A stretch of DNA of 64,000 bases from Tenrec ecaudatus (lineage: Eukaryota > Chordata > Mammalia > Afrosoricida > Tenrecidae). A program made the position numbers and the translations under genes. Below the pieces are notes generated by a model. The model made no database searches, had not been told where the DNA came from, and was given only the letters and a program-made list of their open reading frames with translations. Position 1 is the stretch's first letter. Every line of letters starts with the position of its first letter. Shown here one piece after another: positions 25,113-35,785 of this stretch. Location of the stretch: positions 48,392,001-48,456,000 of the forward strand of contig NC_134539.1 in assembly GCF_050624435.1 (NCBI RefSeq), read 5' to 3'.

Positions 25113-25243
25113 AACAGCTCATGCTATTACTCAAAGGTGTGGATCAGTGCTATTCCCTGTCCAGTCTTCAAATGCATATGATTTGAGGTGTTTGAATATG
25201 CCATGATTTGAATGAAACACACCTGAGTCTTCAAAGTGGCATC

Positions 25244-25860
25244 TTAGCTTTGGAATACAGTAAGGAAATCTTGTGGAAAAGATTTTCCCAATGCAATCTG
25301 CTGTTTAATTTCCTGTGTGCTTCCATGGGAATTAATTTTGGGTTCAAATAAAGTGAAATTCTTGGCAATGTCTGTCTCTTCTGGGTTTATTGTAATGTTA
25401 GTTATTGGCCCAGTTGTGAGGGTTTTTCTGTTATTTGTGCTGAGATGTAACATGCTGCAGTCATAAGTAAATGCTTCAAGTTCTCTTCACTTTCAGCAAG
25501 TCAGGTTATCTGCAGGTTGTTAATGAGTCTTCCTTCAATTCTAATGCAGAATTCTTCTTCAGACAATCCTGCTGCTCCGAGGACATGTTGAGTATGCATA
25601 TTGTTGAAGTATGGTGAAAGGACACACCTTGACACACACTTGTCTTGATTTTAAAACATTCAGGATCCCCTTGATCTGTTCAAACAAGTGCCTCTTACTT
25701 TGTGTACAGGTTCCAGGTGAGCACAATTAAATGTCATGGAATTCCCATTCTTCGTAATGCTAGCCATAATTTGTTGTGATACACACAGTTGTATACTTGT
25801 TTCACATGCTCTTTTTCCCCTTCTTTTTAACACTTTTATCAGTACTTCATCCACATGTCA
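25244..25860 (-). mobile_element. RTE RT-region fragment, minus strand
   Basis: On the minus strand, 25453-25244 encodes a stretch with the IKQQIALGKS block of RTE ORF and 25854-25660 a stretch before it, separated by frame changes. Plus-strand landmarks are 'gcaatctgctgtttaattt' (25294) and 'gcttcaagttctcttcac' (25473). It is older than the 13.6-kb copy. Confidence 0.75.
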
Positions 25861-25959
25861 CACAATTCAATAATTCAATCGTATCAAGAAGAGTTTTATA
25901 ATTTTCACCTTATTCAATTCTAGATTATATTCTTCCTTGCCTCATTATTATTCATGGTT

Positions 25960-26130
25960 TTTTCCTAATGGTGGCAAAAATATATGCACAATTGCCAATT
26001 CCACAATTTCTATGTATGTAATTCAGTACCATTGATTATACTCTTCATGTTGTACAACCATTATTGATCTCTTTTTCCAAATTCCTCCACCACCATTAAC
26101 ATAAACTCAATGCTCCCTAAGCAATATCAT
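25960..26130 (-). mobile_element. Old L1 tail, minus strand
   Basis: The sequence 'ggtggcaaaaatatatgcac' to 'gttgtacaaccattattgat' resembles the reverse complement of an older L1 3' end common in Afrotheria. It interrupts the RTE copies on either side. Confidence 0.55.
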
Positions 26131-26204
26131 CTTCTTAATATCACTTGAATTTCTGGTGCAGTTTTTTTCTTCAGCAAAATTTTACTTATAGGTGATATTG
26201 ATGG

Positions 26205-26590
26205 TATTGTTCAATGATTCCTACATTTTGTTGGGTCATCTTTCATAGGAAAGGGTAAAAATATGGACCTCTTCATGTCAGTGGGTCAGGTATCTGTCCT
26301 CCAAATTTCTTGACATAGACAACTGAGCCCCATCACAAGTACATCCCTTTGTTGTTGAATTTTAGTTAGTATTCAATCAATTCCTAGAGATTAGTTTTTC
26401 ACCAATGCTTTCAGTGCAGCTTGGATTTCTTCCATAGCACCAGTAGTCATAGACCACCTCCTGAATCTGTTGAATGCTGACCAATATTTTTTGATACTAA
26501 GATTCTGATTCCTTCTTTTTTAATATTTCCTATAGCATTAAATATTTTGCCCATAGAATCCTTCAGCATAAAAACTCAAGCCTTGAATTC
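26205..26590 (-). mobile_element. RTE internal fragment, minus strand
   Basis: Landmarks are 'gggtcatctttcatagga' (26235), 'ccaaatttcttgacatag' (26302) and 'gcttggatttcttccatagc' (26420), in RTE order, upstream of the RT part. Interrupted at 26590 by an L1 tail. Confidence 0.7.
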
Positions 26591-26895
26591 TTTTTAAATC
26601 ATTTTATTGGGCTCATACAACTCTTATCACAATCCATACATCAATTGAATCAGGCATGTTTGATATGTGGCCCTCATTCTTTTCTAGACATTTACTTTCT
26701 GTTGAGCCCTTGGTATCAGCTCTTTTTAATTTCCCCTTCCCCTGCCCCATTCCTTCCCCACCTTCAGAACCACCTGATAGATTGTACATTGTTGTTATTT
26801 TCATCTCTCACACTGACCGCTGTCTCCCCTCCCCATGTTTGCTGTTGTTCTTCCCCCTGGAGCTGGGCATAGGGTTATGTGTCAATGAATGTGCA
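26590..26895 (-). mobile_element. L1 3' end, minus strand, inside RTE
   Basis: Begins 'aaatcattttattgggctca' and carries 'tttctgttgagcccttgg' (26697) and the pyrimidine-rich block, as in the 2.1-kb copy. The RTE sequence resumes after it but about 1 kb of the RTE consensus is missing, so the insertion went with a deletion, or the RTE was already broken. Confidence 0.75.
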
Positions 26896-27120
26896 TCATT
26901 CCTCTTCCATTCATCAATCCTGGCAGAGTCAGCTACATGATTACCTAATTCATAAAGTCAAGACCAGTATATTGCAGCTCACTGATGCTTAGGATATTGA
27001 TCTTTATGTTTTCAGTTTCATTTTTGATGATTTTCAATTTTCCTAGATTCATACTTTGTACATTCCATGTTCCAATTATTAATGGATGCTTGGAACTTTT
27101 TCTCATTTTGAGTCAGGACA
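26895..27120 (-). mobile_element. RTE endonuclease-region fragment, minus strand
   Basis: Landmarks 'cattcctcttccattcatca' (26897), 'cagctcactgatgcttagga' (26974) and 'cctagattcatactttgtac' (27042) match the 42.4-43.6-kb RTE, which carries the AP-endonuclease-encoding part. Confidence 0.7.
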
Positions 27121-27335
27121 ACCCAGAAGGATAGCATTCATGGTAAAATAGAGAGACAGCAAAAAAAAAAAAAAAAAGCCCTTGACAAGATGAATTGACA
27201 CAGTGGCTGCAACAGTGGGCTCAAACATAAGAACAATTGTGGGATGATGCAGAACCAAGCAGTATTTTGTTCTGTTGTGCATAGAAAGGCTATGAGTCAG
27301 AACTAACTCAAAGGCATCTAACAACAACAACACAC
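27120..27335 (+). mobile_element. RTE 3' end nested inside an older RTE
   Basis: A plus-strand RTE 3' end, with 'gaattgacacagtggctgca' (27191) and 'gcagaaccaagcagtatttt' (27249), ends in AACAACAACA (27322-27332) and interrupts the minus-strand RTE. An A17 run lies at 27161-27177 inside it. The host sequence continues immediately with 'aaaatcaaggtcctgaaagc' (27339), so the insertion left little extra damage. Confidence 0.75.
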
Positions 27336-27440
27336 ACAGAAAATCAAGGTCCTGAAAGCTTTGCTCTATGCATGTCACTAAGGCCAACTCTACTTTGAGA
27401 AGGTAGCCCTTCCCAAGTCATATTTTGAATGCCTTTCCAA
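27335..27440 (-). mobile_element. RTE 5'-ward continuation, minus strand
   Basis: The sequence 'cctgaaagctttgctctatg' and 'aaggccaactctactttgag' is the continuation of the RTE at 26895-27120 after the nested insertion. Confidence 0.6.
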
Positions 27441-27444
27441 CTGA

Positions 27445-28018
27445 ATGGGCTCATCCATTGCTATACGTAAGATTTGCAATGGTTCATCTCTAAAAAGTAT
27501 ACCATCTCCTCCTTATTCTTAGTCCGTCTGAATCTGGAAGCTTTCTGAAACCTGCTCACCATATGTGGCCCTACTGATATTTGAAATACTGGTGATATAG
27601 TAACATGTAACATCACAATGACAAACTGACCTATGAGTGGTGGAAAATCAAGGAATGAAACTGGAAAACCTGAAAGCTCCCCCTCAGGTTACCAAATTTC
27701 TATTCTAGAATTAACAGCAATATCACAGCAGTTTCCAACTTGGATTACTTTGGCAGCATGCATCATGAAATCGGATCACCACACAGCGCTCTGCGGAAGG
27801 GAAGGCAGATGGTACCAGTTGCTGTCCAGTTCGTTCTCCCGAATTAGTGTCAGAGTAAAGCATGCCCATGGCGTTTCCTGGTCGTGACTTTTCAGAAGCA
27901 CATCGCCAGCCCTGTTCTCTCACGTGCCTGTGGACGACCTCAAACTGCCAGGCGTTCCGTGAGTAACCCAGGGCGGCACTCTTTCTGCCTCCCAGGGACT
28001 CCAAGGCAGACATTAGTA
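27445..28018. other. Unassigned sequence
   Basis: Mixed composition with a CpG-containing stretch at about 27780-27970. No gene recognised. Confidence 0.45.
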
Positions 28019-28019
28019 G

Positions 28020-28157
28020 TCCCCATTTTAGAGTGAGAAAAATAAGGTGTAGCTAAAAATGGACAGAAGTCGTACCACTTCATGGTAGCAGAAGTTGGGC
28101 TAAAACACAGATCTTCTGAGTTTTAACTAAGCGCTCTTTTCGCTCCACTGTCTCTGG
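28020..28157 (-). repeat. MIR, minus strand
   Basis: The order 'cattttagagtgagaaaaa', 'agaagtcgtaccact', 'acagatcttctgagtttta' and 'agcgctcttttcgctccact' fits the reverse complement of MIR along most of its core. Confidence 0.7.
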
Positions 28158-28159
28158 AA

Positions 28160-28665
28160 GACTGGTAAGTCAATGGAGGCTTCCAGAGGCCATGCTTGAG
28201 TGACAGAGATGGCGGAGGCTATGGCTAACTTTGACGTAGGACAGTCTTTGGGTGGCCTTTTGCTGGATGGATTTTGAAACAGGTGTGCAAGCACAATGCT
28301 GAAAGGGATGGAAAGGGGTGGGGCACTTCCTCAAGTAAAGGAGAGGCCACAGAAGGAAAAAAGGTCGAAGTATTGGTGCTAATGGAGTGAAATGAGGGAA
28401 GGAAGATGCTCAAAAAAGAGCTTTTGAGAAGGTTTTGTTCTGTGCACTAAAACTCCTGCCCCTGTTTCCATAAGAAAGCGACAATAACAATCGACATGTA
28501 TTTTCACATTTTAGCTTCATTGATTATTTATCATTGCTTGTCGTGCGTGTGTTCTCCTCAGATTAGCCCTAACATTGAGTCGTAGTGAAACAGGAATTGC
28601 TTTGGCACAGTCACAATATCCCTGGTGGAGAAAGTAACACACGAACACATTGAAAAATTGCACAT
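28160..28665. other. Unassigned sequence
   Basis: No recognised gene or repeat. Confidence 0.45.
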
Positions 28666-28669
28666 CACT

Positions 28670-28775
28670 ATTTTACCCTGAAAATATATAGCACTACACT
28701 CACCATTTTATAGAAGGAAATGACAAATTGTGAGCTCATTGACTGGCCAGGGTGCCTGTGAGAAATTTTTGTCAT
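28670..28775 (-). repeat. MIR fragment, minus strand
   Basis: A weak match around 'caccattttatagaaggaaa' followed by diverged MIR-like sequence. Confidence 0.4.
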
Positions 28776-28782
28776 TGATGGT

Positions 28783-29308
28783 TGTGTTAGTCAGGGTTGA
28801 CTACAGAAACACATCCAGTGACATTCATATGCGTGTAAGAGAGAGTTTTATGTCAAAGAGTAATTGTATATTAAAAAAGCATCCCAGCCCAGCACAGATC
28901 AAGTCCATCTGCCCAATATTAGCCCATATGTCTGATACCAGTCTATAAATTCCTCTTCAGACTGACACAACACATACAATGACACCGAACGCAGGAAGAT
29001 CACAGGCCAGTGGGTGGAAAGTCTTGTGGATCCAGTTACAGTGGAAACATCTCACCACTGGCAGGGGTCTTCACATGGCTCTGCCAGCTCCAGGGCTCTG
29101 GCTCCATCAGCATAGTTCCATGTGGGTTGTCAACAGGAATGTCTCACAGGGAGAGTGTGTGTCCTGCCTTCAAGGAGGAAAACAGGAGTTTCCTCCTCAG
29201 AATCCTCAGGAGAAGGCCATGCTCACACAAAGGCTTCATTGGCTAATCTGATTGACAGGCTAGACTCCACCCCTTTGCAAGTTGACAGGAGATTATGTAA
29301 CTGCCACA
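28783..29308. mobile_element. Solo-LTR-like element (526 bp), TG...CA, 4-bp flanks
   Basis: The block starts TGTGTTAGTCAGGG and ends CTGCCACA and is flanked on both sides by TGGT (28779-28782, 29309-29312). The TG/CA termini and a 4-bp duplication fit an ERV1-type solo LTR. No pol or gag sequence is attached. Orientation is not certain and no clear AATAAA/R boundary was found. The flank match alone could be chance, but the termini and element-like uniform divergence support it. Confidence 0.6.
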
Positions 29309-29314
29309 TGGTGA

Positions 29315-30083
29315 AGGAAAAAAAATGGGAGGATATGAAAATGTCCTTCCATTTGACCTCAATTGAATGCTGAACTCAATTGAGCACAGTGCTCAATTGA
29401 ATTCACAGTGCTAAATTTGATTCCAAACTTCTGGATATTGAGGATTCATCTGGAGCACAAGGAAGCATGATGTCCTGAAAGTAAAGCAGAATAAATCCAA
29501 GGGAAGGATTTTCATTTCCTGAGCTGAATAAGTCTTTCAAACCTAAAGTATCTCCCAAATGTCAGTATTTCCCACGCCAGCAAATAAAAATTTGTGGAAG
29601 GCTGCAATTCATATAACATATGAATTTTTCAGCAAACAGATACCTAAAATACAACTAGTTTCATGCTGGGGTTGGGAGGGGGCAGGCTTTGTGAACTTGA
29701 AAAGTTTGTAAACTGGCTTGAGGAGAAACATGACTAAGTGTAACTTATATTTCAGATCAGCTTAAAGAGATTTCTTTGTACTTCATAGAATGATTTTATT
29801 TTCCAAACCAACCCAAGAAATCTGTCAACTAACAAGAACAATAGTGTACTCAGGTAATTTGTTTGGTAGATGAATATCTTTTACTATTTCAACTTGGGAA
29901 GCCATTTTTTAAAAGACCATTCAAATGAGTCATTTCTCTATGATAATGGCAGTAAAGAATAGCCCAAATTTCTTAGTCTGCATGGTGGAATAATACATAG
30001 AGAACATTCAAATTTAGTATAAACAATGTGGTTCCAATAAAACTTAAGTCTATAACTTTGGATTCATGAGAGGTGGAAGTGCC
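29315..30083. other. Unassigned sequence
   Basis: Contains a local ATTGA/GCTCAATTGA near-inverted repeat at 29360-29405. Nothing else recognised. Confidence 0.45.
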
Positions 30084-30084
30084 T

Positions 30085-30158
30085 ACTGTCTGAGCTTCTA
30101 CTACATGGCAAAGATTTAACTCCAAGTACAGGTAGGTATCATTTAATGCCCACTATCT
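30085..30158 (-). repeat. MIR fragment, minus strand
   Basis: The run 'gagcttctactacatggcaa' to 'catttaatgcccactatc' fits the reverse complement of the MIR 3' part. Confidence 0.5.
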
Positions 30159-30164
30159 TGTTGC

Positions 30165-31475
30165 CAGGTGTCATGAAGTTGGCTCTAATTTGGAGCAAGC
30201 CTACAGAAACAGAAGGAAACACAGCCATCCTCAAAATTATGACGTCTGAGCTCATTGTTGCAGCCACTGTGTCATTCTATCTTGCGGAAGGTCTTCCTCT
30301 TTTGTGCTGATCCTCTACCAAGCATGATGCACTTTATCAAGGACTAGTCTCTCCTGATAACATGTCCAAAACATGTGAGATGACGTCTCACAATCTTTGC
30401 TTCTAATAACCTTCCTGGCGCTGTAGAGCCAGACAGATTTCTTTGTTCCTCTGATAGTCCATGGTTTCAATATTCTTCTCAAACATTATCATTAACCTGT
30501 ATCAAGCTTCCTTTGTCTTCTTTATTCTGTGTCCATTTTTCACATGCACATATGCATATGAAAATATTGAGAATACCATGGATTGAAAACAGCAAAGATT
30601 AGGTGCACTTTATTCCTCAAAGGGCCATCCTTGCTTTTCAACACTTTCAAAGAGCTTGTGCAGCCGATTTCCCTAATGCACCGTTTTTGTTTCCTTGACT
30701 GCTACTTCCATGAACACTGATTACAGATCCAAGCAAAATGAAATCTTTGACAACGGCAATATTTTCTCTGTTTATTATGATGTTTTCTATTGGTCCAGTT
30801 ATGAGGATTTTGGTTTATTCACACTGAGTTACAATCTATACTGAAAGCTTCTGTCCTTAATCTTTATCAGCAAGTGCTTCAAGTCCTGGCTTTCAGCAAG
30901 CAAGGTGGTGTCATCTACATACCATGGGTTATTAATATGCCTTCTTCTGATCCTGATGCTGAATTCTTCATACCGTCTGGCTTCTCAGATTTATCTGGCA
31001 CCCAGGTTGGTAAGTATGGTGAAAGGATAAAACATCTTTCCTGATTATAAACCATCCACTATTCCATGGATGCGTCACACAACTGCCTCTTGGCCCATGT
31101 GCAGATTCTGCATCAGCACATTGAAGAATTTTGGAATTTCCATTTTTTCCTATGCTATCCAGAGTTTGTAATGACCCACAGAGTCAAATGACTGCACATA
31201 GTCGATAAAACACAAGTAAACCTCTTTCTGGTTTTCTCTGCTTTCAGGCCAGATTTATTAGACATCAGCCAATGACATCCCTCATGCCACATTCTCTTTT
31301 GAATCTTACATGAAATTCTGGCAGCTCCCTGTCTGTGAACTGCTGCAACCATTGCTGAATTATCTTTTGCAATATTTTACTGGCCTGTATATCACATGCT
31401 ATTTATTAATGCTATTTTTTATATTTTCAATCATTTCTACACTAGCTTGGGTGATCTTTCTTTAGAACTGTGAAA
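30165..31475 (-). mobile_element. RTE, 1.3-kb 3' half, minus strand
   Basis: Colinear with the 13.6-14.8-kb copy and extending farther into the RT domain: 'gcagccactgtgtcattcta' (30261), 'ctcctgataacatgtccaaa' (30350), 'ttccctaatgcaccgtttt' (30669), 'gcaagtgcttcaagtcctgg' (30870) and 'gataaaacacaagtaaacct' (31203). Frames are broken, for example in the 31352-31155 segment. There are AT-rich insertions near 30470-30600. Confidence 0.85.
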
Positions 31476-31479
31476 TAGC

Positions 31480-31992
31480 TAGTATGTGGGAACATGTCGG
31501 TTATCATCGTCTCTGTCACTACCATGTCTGCTGCTACTGGAGCTGCTAGCAGAAGCCAGAGGAGCAGTCTGGAGGGCAGCAGAGACTGACAGGGCAGTTG
31601 GGGGAATGGAGCTAGAGGAAGCAAGTGGGAGGGAGCAGAGCACAGTCAGCCCCATCCCATGGTAGGATCCAGCTGGTCCAAATGAGTTGGGCAGGACAAA
31701 TACCTAATTTTTTGTTGAGTTTGGCAAACCAGTTGTTAAAATGGCACTTGCCAGCCACCCAATGTGGAAATCACAGATTTCCATTCCTTCCTTTTTTTTA
31801 GCACTCATCTGTGCGACAGCATACTCTAAATGACTATAATAATGTTCATTCCATCCATAGGTATAAAAATGTAGATGGGACTACGTTTGTAACATTTATT
31901 TATTCGTTTCATAAAAGTCGCTATATTTTTAATGAAATATTACATTTTTATGTCCTTGTGTAAAGAGAAAAAGAGTCGAACTAGCAGAGGGT
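31480..31992. other. Unassigned sequence
   Basis: 31500-31700 is richer in GC with purine-rich stretches. No gene identified. Confidence 0.4.
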
Positions 31993-31996
31993 GACA

Positions 31997-32432
31997 TGCT
32001 GCCACTTTGTTAGATCTCTCAGGGGAGAGATACACCTCAGTCCTTGGCTCCGCGCAAGAAAGAATTCACGCCGAAGCCTGGTTTGTGATCCAAGTGAGTT
32101 TTATGAGAGTTAGAAGAAGTTACGGGTTTACACGGGCACCAGCAGGGCTCCTCACTTTCCAATTATTCTGCAGGAGGCATGGTGGATGATCCTGGTCAAC
32201 CCTATTGGCTGAATTGAATGCGCCTGGCCTAGGTGGGCCAATCCAGGTGCAGCACCCACCCAGGTGTACCTCTCCTTCCTGGTGGGAAAACCTGAGCCTC
32301 TGAGCATGTGAAGTGTGTCGCTCCTTGTTCCGGTAGCTCAGACCTCTGGGCATGCGTAATAGACACCCCAGTCCCTAAGCCAGACTACCTACCAATTCGT
32401 TTGAGCTTTGTGCTATGCCCCAAATTCCCACA
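31997..32432 (-). mobile_element. ERV1-type LTR-like element, minus strand
   Basis: On the minus strand it begins TGTGGGAATTTGGGGCAT (32432 leftward) and ends near GGCAGCA (about 31997), giving TG...CA ends. A U5-like 'gcgcaagaaagaattcacgc' (32051) and an ATAAAA-containing stretch (complement of 32097-32103) fit an R/U5 boundary. The flanks are tgaca (31992-31996) and agaca (32433-32437), a 5-bp duplication with one mismatch. No internal retroviral genes are attached. Confidence 0.6.
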
Positions 32433-32434
32433 AG

Positions 32435-32880
32435 ACATTGTGAGTGAATTATGAAATTACTGAAAATATTCAAAGAGCTAAAAATTATTGTCAGACCAAT
32501 TGCTGTAAGTTCAGCAGAAGCAAAGAGGGGGTTTTCAAAGATGTAAATAATATGTTCAGAAAAGAGAAGTCCTGGTTTCTATTATGTCAAATACAATGAC
32601 TCCTGTCTCCTTGGCCTGCCTCTGAAGGAATGGGGAAGAGGGTTTGGCGTACATCACAGAGGCGCTGATGCTCAGAAAAAAAGCAACAAATGCTGTCAGT
32701 GAAGATGCCAACCAAGACACAATGTGGAAATGTCCTAAATAACGCTTTTATTGGTTTCTGTCAGGTGGTATTTCATATTTTTCATTAATATTTTAAAACT
32801 TGTTACAACATAATGTAGTTTTGTTTACCTCTTTTAGTATTCTTACTTAAGAATTAACTATATAAAATAGTAAATTACCA
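32435..32880. other. Unassigned sequence
   Basis: AT-rich. Immediately precedes the L1 5' UTR. Confidence 0.45.
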
Positions 32881-32882
32881 GA

Positions 32883-35785
32883 GTGGAGGAAAATGGCGAC
32901 TAGTTAAGACTCATCCGTCCGGAGCTCCTGCAGCCAGATCAGAAAATTGGGAGGTAAAGTGAAGGAAACGGGGAGGTGGAGTCCTGAAATTAGAATTAGG
33001 ATACTAGGGTCTCTCCTGAACCCCTTTTTTGTGTGTGATTTCCACTCACAAAGCGGACCAAGAATGCTCTAAAGTGTTCTGGGTTCGGCGAGCTGGGCTC
33101 TCAGGCTCCAACTGAAAAGCTCCTCCGGTCCTTTCTCCCTGAATAGCGATTTCTCCAGGCTGGCGCCTTAAAGGGGACAGAATCCCAGACACGAGGAGAA
33201 CCCCACGCCGGAGCTCTCTTAGCTGTTAGCTGCCTTGAGCTCATAGCCATAATTTAGAGTAGAAGAAAAAGCAGAATTTTACCTGAGGTAGATCTGGTGT
33301 GGGAGAAAATGGGCAGGTTCCAATTGACTGAGAAGGAAACAAGCCCACTGATAAGCTGGATGTTCCTCTCTGGGGTCAGCATGACAGCCCCCAAATCACA
33401 GCACCTCATGAGCATAATATAAAAAAGAGGGAAATACATATTACTGGTAAAAACTCAAACCCAGTCTTGTTGCTTAGCTTCAAGGAGCACTTGGTGGGGG
33501 TGGGGGGTGGCCTTACCATAAATCAACATAAGAAGAAGCCCAAGCTACGGAATGCCAGAAGTCAGCCACAGGGCCTGAAGGCTTTTTGCATAACAAAGAC
33601 CTGCTGAAGCAAGGTTAAGCTTCTAACAGAGCACAGAGCTAGAGACAATTTAATTTGATTCTATTCTAGCTGACCAGGAAGAAAAAATAAAATCCTCTGA
33701 TCTAGTAGGGCACCAGCAGTCCAGATAGGCCAATAAGCCCAGCTTCCCTCTCAGTGATTCTACACACAGCTGGGAGGTCATGCCTGTCCTTGGGCCCTAC
33801 AGGGGACTGTGGGAACACCACCCCACCCCACCCCCCACCCCCCGCTGTAGGGCTACATACAGCACAAGGCAGGTATACCAGTGAACTCCAGCGCTCAGTA
33901 CCACTGTGGGAACTGATGCCCCTGACCGCTGGAGTAATCTCACCTTGCATCTGTGGAACCCTACATCAAGTGGGCACACCACCCCACTACCTTGAGGAAG
34001 AGTTGGCACTGCTCCAGCCTCCCGGACAGGTGATCAAGTCTGTTATCTCCTTACTTAACACTCTATTTCTTCTTCCTTTACTCACTCGCCCTTCTCTCTT
34101 TCCCACCAGTTGGTCTCAGTGAGTTCAGGTTTGTGTTGGGTGTTTTTCTCTCTCTTCTTTTTCCCTCTTTTTTCCCCCTTTCCCTCTTTCTCCTCTTCTC
34201 TCCATCACTTTCCTATCATGCACCACTACTGGCTTCCAGGTCAGTACCCTCCACGTAGGGCAAATCAACCCAAATAGCAGGGGGAACTCCAGTCTGTTGC
34301 TGTACACCATAAGAGGCACCTGTGACAGCCATCTACACTGCGCTGTGCTGCTGAGGAAAATTCCATCGGACCTCTAAGGCGATCTCATCAACTAGGAAAA
34401 TTCCACCCAGCACCACTGGGTCCCTGCATTAAAAGGGCACACCAACCCTCCATTGTGGGTCAGGGTCTAAACCCCTCTGGCCCCACATTCAAGCAATCAG
34501 GGATCAGCTATCACTTTATTCTTTATTTCCTCCTTCTCGCTTTCCTCCCTCTTTATCATCACAGCCAATCTTAGTGAACACAGTTGAGTTTCCCCCTCTT
34601 TCTCTTTCTTCTCTCTGTCTTTGTTCTCTTCTCTCTCTGCTCTTATTCTTTCTTCTCCCTCTCTTTCCTTCCATATGTCACTCCTGATTTCCAGACCCCC
34701 ACCCTCTGCCTACCTCTAAGACAGTGCTGCACACAGCATGAGATGATGTTACACACAGCACAGCATGGAGTTCAGCTATGTATTTATCTATTTTTAAAAT
34801 TTTTCTCTCCACTTCCTTTTTCTTCTTTTTCTTTAATTCTTTTTGTTCTTTTTTTCACATTTTCTTCTTTTTTCCTCTTCTTCTACTTATTCTCTCTTTC
34901 CTGTTACAGTCTCAGCAGATTCAGTTCTCCTTTTTTGATGTTTTCTTTTTTTTTTTTCACTGTTTTCCCTTTTGTTCACTGTGCATTTTAGTTGTATGTG
35001 AGTGGGTGTTAGTTTGCCTGGAATTGCTGCTCCAGTCTTTGTTTTCTTCTTTCTCTCTTTTTCCTCTCCTTTCACTCTCTTTCCTTTCACAAGCCACTAG
35101 CAGCCTCCAGCCCACTCCCCTCCACCTAGGGCAACTCTGAAGGCCCAGCCTGGGGAGCTCCCACCCGCATTTGTTGGTTTTGCACGCAGCTGAGGAAATC
35201 ATGCCAGTCCTCTTCCATACACCAAGCAGCAGGGGTTCTCCCCTGAAAACAGTGGGGGTATCTCCAGCCTAAACCCCAAGGCCCGACAAGTGACTGGGGG
35301 AAACTCCTGCCTGCCACCAGTGGGGCTCCACGCTACTGCAGGAACATCCACCCAACCTCCAAGGTGATCTGTCTGTCTACGGTAATTCCCCCTGCCAGCT
35401 ACAGAGCTCTACACCAAGGAGGGTACACCCACACGCCCTCCTCAGCACTCCAGTTTCAGAGGGAAGCACCAGGCTACCAGAGGTGCTCCAAGAACCGTGA
35501 GACCTACTTAGAGATCATCCAGTGAAGCAACACTCTCGTGGACCCACAGCAACCTAATAAGCATCACATGAGAGGACTATCCAACTCACATTCCAAATAA
35601 CGGAATACTGCATGGCTAGGGTAAGAGTGAAACCACAGGAAGATATAGCAATAGCCTGACCCCTCAGTACAGCTACCGGAAGGTAGTTCGTAGAAGCACT
35701 CACATGAGTCCCCAGGAGTATGAAAAAGGAAGAGAGACTCGTGGATGATATGCTGGCACAAAACTTACACCAATTACAGCAGAGT
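32883..35785 (+). mobile_element. L1 5' UTR with three degenerate pyrimidine-rich modules
   Basis: This segment precedes ORF2 of the same L1, starts with an 'aaaatggcgac' motif as mammalian L1 5' ends do, and is GC-rich then strongly pyrimidine-rich on the plus strand. Three modules repeat the order (T/C)n tract, 'CACNNCTGGCTTCCAG'-like, 'CCTCCACNTAGGGCA'-like. The third block lies near 34240, 34695 and 35118, giving spacings of about 455 and 425. No ORF1 follows: sequence passes at about 35785 straight into ORF2. Confidence 0.7.
32888..32900 (+). promoter_or_regulatory. Possible YY1-type site at the L1 5' end
   Basis: The sequence gaaaatggcgac contains the core ATGGC motif of YY1 sites, found near +13 in human L1, where it directs the transcription start. 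The position here is about 5 bases into the element. Inferred by analogy only. Confidence 0.4.

Noticed and set aside
34584..34991. 135-codon frame rich in F, S and L, resembling a membrane protein
   Set aside because: It is the translation of the pyrimidine tract in the L1 5' UTR. The hydrophobic composition follows from T/C-rich DNA.
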